Shown: positions 60,670 to 64,000 of the stretch, piece by piece
Layout of the letters: each line of letters begins with the position of its first letter
Position numbering within the stretch: the first letter of the stretch is position 1
Source: Cumulibacter sp047975195
GTDB lineage: Bacteria > Actinomycetota > Actinomycetes > Mycobacteriales > Antricoccaceae
Length of the DNA stretch: 64,000 nt
Assembly (NCBI GenBank): GCA_047975195.1
Contig: JBKEDB010000063.1
Location: forward strand, 1-64,000
Direction of reading: 5' to 3'
The notes under the pieces: generated by a model
Seen by the model: the letters and a program-made list of their open reading frames with translations, nothing else
What the model was told of the DNA's origin: nothing
Databases searched by the model: none
Translations under genes and position numbers: made by a program

Positions 60670-61767
60670 GTGCGCTTTTCACTTCCGCCCCTGCCGTTAG
60701 GCCGGTTTCTTGGCGCACCCATCTATGTCACCGCTTCGTGGTTCCTCTTCGTGTTGGTCATCGTGCCCCTGTACGCGCGGCAGTTGCAGTCGTGGCTCGG
60801 TACGGCGCAGGCGATCGCGCTGGGGGCCGTGATGGCGTTGATGTGGGGACTGTCGGTGTTGTTGCACGAGTTTGGTCATGTCGCGGCAGCGCGCGCGATG
60901 CATTTCGACGTCGAGCGGGTCGAACTTGGCTTCATGGGCGGCGCGACGACTGTGCGCAGCGAGGACGATTCGCCACGTAGCGAACTCGTCGTGTCAGCCG
61001 CGGGCCCAGCGGTCTCGCTGGCCATCGGCCTGCCCGGCGCCATCAGCCTCATCACCGGCAACGGTCCTGGATTCGGTGTCGACGGCGCATGGGGGATGCT
61101 GCTGTCGGCGATCACCCTCGCGAACCTCGCGATCGGAGTCTTCAACCTGTTGCCTGGACTGCCACTCGATGGCGGCCGAGTCGCGGTCGCGGTGCTGTGG
61201 AAAGCGACCGGCAACCAGCACAAGGCCACCATCATGGCCTCCTACTTCGGCCAGGTCATTTCCGCCGCGCTCGCCGCATACGCCCTCTGGCGCGTATTGA
61301 GCTCGACGCAACCGTCGAGGGAGATCCCCTGGGTGCTCGCCATCGCCATCATGTCGGCCTCGCTATGGGCGATGGCAACCGCGAGTCGCGACAACGCGAT
61401 CAAGGAGGCCCGCCTGGCCGGTCAACCTTTGTACGAGCGACTCATGCCAGTTCCCGTACTAGACGGCCGAGAGCCCGCCGCGAGTGCGAGTATCGTGCCC
61501 GATGCGCTCGTGCTGGTTCGCACCGACGACGGACTTGCGTACGCCGACCGCGCCGTCGTGTCGTCGGCAACCGGCACGCTCGCGGATCACGCGACGCTCC
61601 TACCCGAGCACCGCCTGCTGGCCGAGGACGCCAGTTGCCTGGATCTATTGCACGCGATTCGCCGACATGAGGCGCCATGGTTTGTGGTCCTGGCCGCGGA
61701 CGACGTACCGCTGGGCATCGTGGGCGCGCAAGCGCTAGTCGGCGAACCGGTAGCCTTGACCGAGTGA
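60670..61767 (+). CDS. Site-2 protease family (M50) membrane metalloprotease
   Basis: This 365-residue intramembrane metalloprotease has about six helices. The zinc-binding HEFGH occurs at residues 66-70, and the third ligand Asp is in NLLPGLPLDGGR around residues 160-171. A C-terminal region (from about 255) resembles a pair of CBS motifs, as in group III S2P proteases, which sense adenylate. GTG 60670 is the start. It overlaps trmI by 4 nt (GTGA at 61764-61767). Its natural substrates are unknown. Confidence 0.88.
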   Translation: MRFSLPPLPLGRFLGAPIYVTASWFLFVLVIVPLYARQLQSWLGTAQAIALGAVMALMWGLSVLLHEFGHVAAARAMHFDVERVELGFMGGATTVRSEDDSPRSELVVSAAGPAVSLAIGLPGAISLITGNGPGFGVDGAWGMLLSAITLANLAIGVFNLLPGLPLDGGRVAVAVLWKATGNQHKATIMASYFGQVISAALAAYALWRVLSSTQPSREIPWVLAIAIMSASLWAMATASRDNAIKEARLAGQPLYERLMPVPVLDGREPAASASIVPDALVLVRTDDGLAYADRAVVSSATGTLADHATLLPEHRLLAEDASCLDLLHAIRRHEAPWFVVLAADDVPLGIVGAQALVGEPVALTE

Positions 61768-62738
61768 CTGACTCCGCCGCATCGACCCACAACGCCCCGC
61801 TCCACGTAGGAGAACGTGTCCAACTGACCGACCCCAAGGGGCGGATGTACACGATCACGTTGGAGGTCGGCAAGCAGTTTCATACGCATCGCGGCGCCAT
61901 CGAGCACGACAGTCTGCTAGGCGGCCCGGAGGGAATCGTGATCACCTCGACCGATGGCACCGCCTACCTCGCGTTACGACCACTGCTGGCCGACTACGTG
62001 TTGTCGATGCCGCGCGGCGCTCAGGTGATCTACCCTAAGGACGCTGCGCAGATCGTCGCCATGGGCGACATCCATCCTGGCGCCCGCGTGTTGGAAGCCG
62101 GCGCTGGTTCTGGCGCACTGACCTGCTCGCTGCTGCGTGCTGTCGGCCCTACGGGCTCGGTGACGTCGTATGAGATTCGTGAGGACCACGCGGTCATCGC
62201 GGAGCAGAACGTAGACGTGTTTTTCGGCGGGCGGCCCGAGAATTGGAGCCTGCGGATCGGGGACCTCGCGGAGGTGGGCGACACCGATGAGGTCTACGAC
62301 CGGGTGATCCTAGACATGTTGTCCCCGTGGCAGCCGTTGGCGGCCGTCGCGGCGAAGCTGCGCCCCGGCGGGGTGCTGATCGGATACGTGGCCACCGTTC
62401 CGCAACTCTCGCGACTCGTCGAAGCGCTGCGTGCGCATGGCTCGTTCACCGAGCCGTCTGCGTGGGAGACCCTCGAGCGACCCTGGCATGTGGTCGGACT
62501 CGCCGTCCGCCCAGATCACCGGATGATCGCGCATACGGCATTCATCGTGACCAGTCGTCGCTTGTCGGACGGCGTGAGCGCGCCCTCGCGGCACCGTAAG
62601 CCAACCACCGCACGCGCGGCGGTCGCGGGCGAAGCCGTCCAGACAGACGAAGCGACGGCGTTCGCTCACGCGAACGCCGTCGATCTCGAGGTCGAACAGC
62701 CGCAACAGAAGAAGCGGTTACGTCCCCGTCTGCCGTAG
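61764..62738 (+). CDS. trmI: TrmI, tRNA (adenine-58-N1)-methyltransferase
   Basis: TrmI methylates A58 of tRNA using SAM. It is about 324 residues from GTG 61764, overlapping the site-2 protease stop. The AdoMet motif is VLEAGAGSGALTCSLLRAVG, and RVILDMLSPW is typical of bacterial TrmI. The open frame begins at 61677, but those residues are non-canonical. A charged tail follows the catalytic domain. Its last 21 nt overlap the end of the convergent membrane-protein gene. The equivalent M. tuberculosis gene is Rv2118c, near mpa as here. Confidence 0.95.
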   Translation: MTDSAASTHNAPLHVGERVQLTDPKGRMYTITLEVGKQFHTHRGAIEHDSLLGGPEGIVITSTDGTAYLALRPLLADYVLSMPRGAQVIYPKDAAQIVAMGDIHPGARVLEAGAGSGALTCSLLRAVGPTGSVTSYEIREDHAVIAEQNVDVFFGGRPENWSLRIGDLAEVGDTDEVYDRVILDMLSPWQPLAAVAAKLRPGGVLIGYVATVPQLSRLVEALRAHGSFTEPSAWETLERPWHVVGLAVRPDHRMIAHTAFIVTSRRLSDGVSAPSRHRKPTTARAAVAGEAVQTDEATAFAHANAVDLEVEQPQQKKRLRPRLP

Positions 62739-63719
62739 CACTGGCTCGTTGTCGGAGGCTTTCGTATCGCCGGCATAGCCGTAGTCCGCAGCGCGTTCGC
62801 CGAAGTCGTTCGTATTCGAGGTGGCATCGTCGGACGTCTCGATCACGGTGTCGGTCGAGTCGGGGGTCGCGCCTGTCGCGTCATGTTCCGACGGAGCGCC
62901 AAACGACACATCGACCGGCTCCTGATCGTGAGTCGGCTCGGGCGTCTGTGCGGCGGCGTCACGCTCGGCGGAGTCCTCGCCAGTCGCGTCGGTGACATCG
63001 GTGAAGGTCATCGATGGTGTGCGTCGTTCCGATGGCGGCAGATCTGCGTCGCGGTATGGAGCATCGTCGTAGACGTCGCCGGCCGGATAGGTAAACCCAG
63101 GTTCGACCGGGCGAACGTCGCCGTTCGACCCCGGAGCGAGATCGAACGGGTTCTCGTCCTCGCCGCGGCCCTCAGCCAGATCCATCGCGGCGGCGTACTC
63201 GGCAGCACGGCTGCGATTGGCGATCTTGAACGTTGCCCAGGACAGCACCGCCGGCACGAGTCCGAGCAGCAAGCCGCCGAACGCGAACGATCGCACCAAC
63301 TCGGCGAGTACGCCGTTTCGGGCGGCCTCGGTGGGGGCCAGCGCACCCACTCGGATGAAGTAGACCGCCACGGCCGCCACAACCGAACCCAGCAGTACCC
63401 CGAACCAGGTTCCCAGCAGCGCGCTGGCACCATTACGTGGCGAGGCCTTGCGAGTCGTCAACAGGGTAACGACACCGGCAATGATGGCGACCAACGCAAC
63501 CGCAACATAGAACGTCACGTGCACCGAGGTCGGCGGCGTGTCGGTCCGGAACGGCCATTCCAGACCCGCGAAGTTGTTGGTAGTGAGCAGAGTGGGAAGA
63601 ATCGCCTGGCTCGTGCCGCGCGCCGCGAGTACAGCGCTGAACCATACGACGCCCGCGAGGGCTGCCGCGGTGATCACGGTCGCGACGATGGCCGAAGCGA
63701 GAGAGCGTGCTCGATACAT
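62718..63719 (-). CDS. Membrane protein of unknown function with acidic tail
   Basis: This 333-residue protein has four hydrophobic segments within the first 170 residues (the first at about 9-33, then near 70-88, 100-124 and 145-165). A hydrophilic tail of about 160 residues, rich in Asp/Glu/Thr/Pro, follows and is probably cytoplasmic and disordered. No family is recognised. It overlaps the 3' end of trmI by 21 nt tail to tail. It diverges from the ARC-like gene with a 120-nt gap. Confidence 0.65.
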   Translation of the reverse strand: MYRARSLASAIVATVITAAALAGVVWFSAVLAARGTSQAILPTLLTTNNFAGLEWPFRTDTPPTSVHVTFYVAVALVAIIAGVVTLLTTRKASPRNGASALLGTWFGVLLGSVVAAVAVYFIRVGALAPTEAARNGVLAELVRSFAFGGLLLGLVPAVLSWATFKIANRSRAAEYAAAMDLAEGRGEDENPFDLAPGSNGDVRPVEPGFTYPAGDVYDDAPYRDADLPPSERRTPSMTFTDVTDATGEDSAERDAAAQTPEPTHDQEPVDVSFGAPSEHDATGATPDSTDTVIETSDDATSNTNDFGERAADYGYAGDTKASDNEPVLRQTGT

Positions 63720-63839
63720 GCCATTTACCGTAGGCGCAAGACGGCGAAAGTTCGGGAGCCACTCCGCGGCGATTCGCAGACATTCCCGTGCCGCGCGGGA
63801 GGCATTCGGGAAGTGTCCATGCGCTATAGAGTGGGACAG

Positions 63840-64000
63840 ATGAGCGAGTCGACGCAGCCCAGCGAACCGGGTCGGGAACGACCGGCTAGCGAAGTCCGCC
63901 TACTGCAGCAGGAGATCGACCGGCTCCGAGCGAAGATCGCCTCGGGACCGGCCTCATCGCGGTTGGTCTCCGAGCGATTGGTCGAGTCCCAACAGCGAGC
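63840..64000 (+). CDS. Probable proteasomal ATPase (ARC/Mpa), N-terminal fragment
   Basis: Only 53 codons are visible before the window ends. The sequence starts with a Ser/Glu/Pro-rich head, then SEVRLLQQEIDRLRAKIAS with hydrophobic positions spaced as a coiled coil, which suits the N-terminal coiled coil of actinobacterial ARC/Mpa AAA+ ATPases. The context supports it: trmI precedes it, as it neighbours mpa in M. tuberculosis. The AAA+ domain is outside the window, so identity is inferred. ATG 63840 is used; an in-frame ATG at 63819 is the alternative. TAGAGT at 63827-63832 could be a -10, which would make the transcript nearly leaderless. Confidence 0.65.
   Translation, partial: MSESTQPSEPGRERPASEVRLLQQEIDRLRAKIASGPASSRLVSERLVESQQR

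Noticed and set aside
1..64000. CRISPR array, IS element, prophage or integrative element
   Set aside because: No spaced direct repeats, transposase, integrase or recombinase, and no terminal inverted repeats were seen; the RecB/Cas4-like gene at 59743-60642 is housekeeping in actinomycetes.

Overview
The window is a high-GC chromosomal segment from an actinomycete. The evidence is a SUF operon with SufU, a fabG-inhA-ferrochelatase cluster, the mycothiol enzyme MshC, an F420-type luciferase-like oxidoreductase, a PAC2 protein beside a proteasome-type ATPase, many GTG starts, and frequent ATGA/GTGA stop-start overlaps. The species cannot be named from the sequence. From memory, two stretches follow the M. 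tuberculosis gene order: about 1-27052 matches the Rv1461-Rv1488 neighbourhood (suf, ABC-F, acn, moxR-DUF58-VWA, fabG1-inhA-hemZ, Rv1486c-like, NfeD, SPFH), and about 49417-64000 matches the Rv2115c-Rv2135c neighbourhood (phosphatase, DUF3090, mshC, PAC2, metH, RecB-like, trmI, mpa). The part between, and some insertions, are accessory. No transposase, integrase, phage gene or CRISPR array was seen.

Layout. 1-5215: sufB (5' end cut), sufD, sufC, sufS, sufU, sufT, making Fe-S clusters. 5222-9892: K+ channel, small membrane proteins, ABC-F ATPase, multipass membrane protein. 10006-12405: soxR divergent from an ABC exporter, with a SoxR-type operator inside the promoter between them. 12424-17712: TSUP permease, aconitase, acyl-CoA ligase. 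17935-20953: moxR/DUF58/VWA unit with ATGA overlaps. 21049-23652: fabG, inhA-type enoyl reductase, ferrochelatase. 23656-27052: two conserved proteins of unknown function, then NfeD and an SPFH protein. 27068-30844 (minus): EamA permease, glutamyl-Q tRNA(Asp) synthetase, YhhQ-type queuosine-precursor transporter and tRNA-guanine transglycosylase, which together form a queuosine salvage and tRNA-modification operon. 30915-39726: serine hydrolase, second TSUP permease, a decayed acyl-CoA ligase relic, HrpA, an AMP-forming ligase and a VOC protein. 39898-39985: tRNA-Leu(GAG). 40104-48274: DEAD-box helicase with a long Arg/Asp/Gly-rich head, M20 peptidase, quinone oxidoreductase, RecD2-like helicase, aldo/keto reductase. 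48339-52791: LLM oxidoreductase, then histidine phosphatase, DUF3090, SCO1664-type kinase-like protein and mshC. 52907-55017: a Tat-exported PhoX-type phosphatase broken by two single-base homopolymer insertions. 55130-64000: PAC2, metH, RecB-family nuclease, site-2 protease, trmI, a membrane protein, and the start of a probable proteasomal ATPase.

The strongest leads are: (a) the Q-tRNA operon, whose transglycosylase departs from the preQ1-type residues at both classic specificity positions and whose transporter gene is preceded by two tandem hairpins; (b) the SoxR box set exactly as in the enterobacterial soxS promoter, followed by a possibly leaderless exporter; (c) the conserved phosphatase/zinc-ribbon/kinase-like trio of unknown function next to mshC; (d) the twice-frameshifted phoX.
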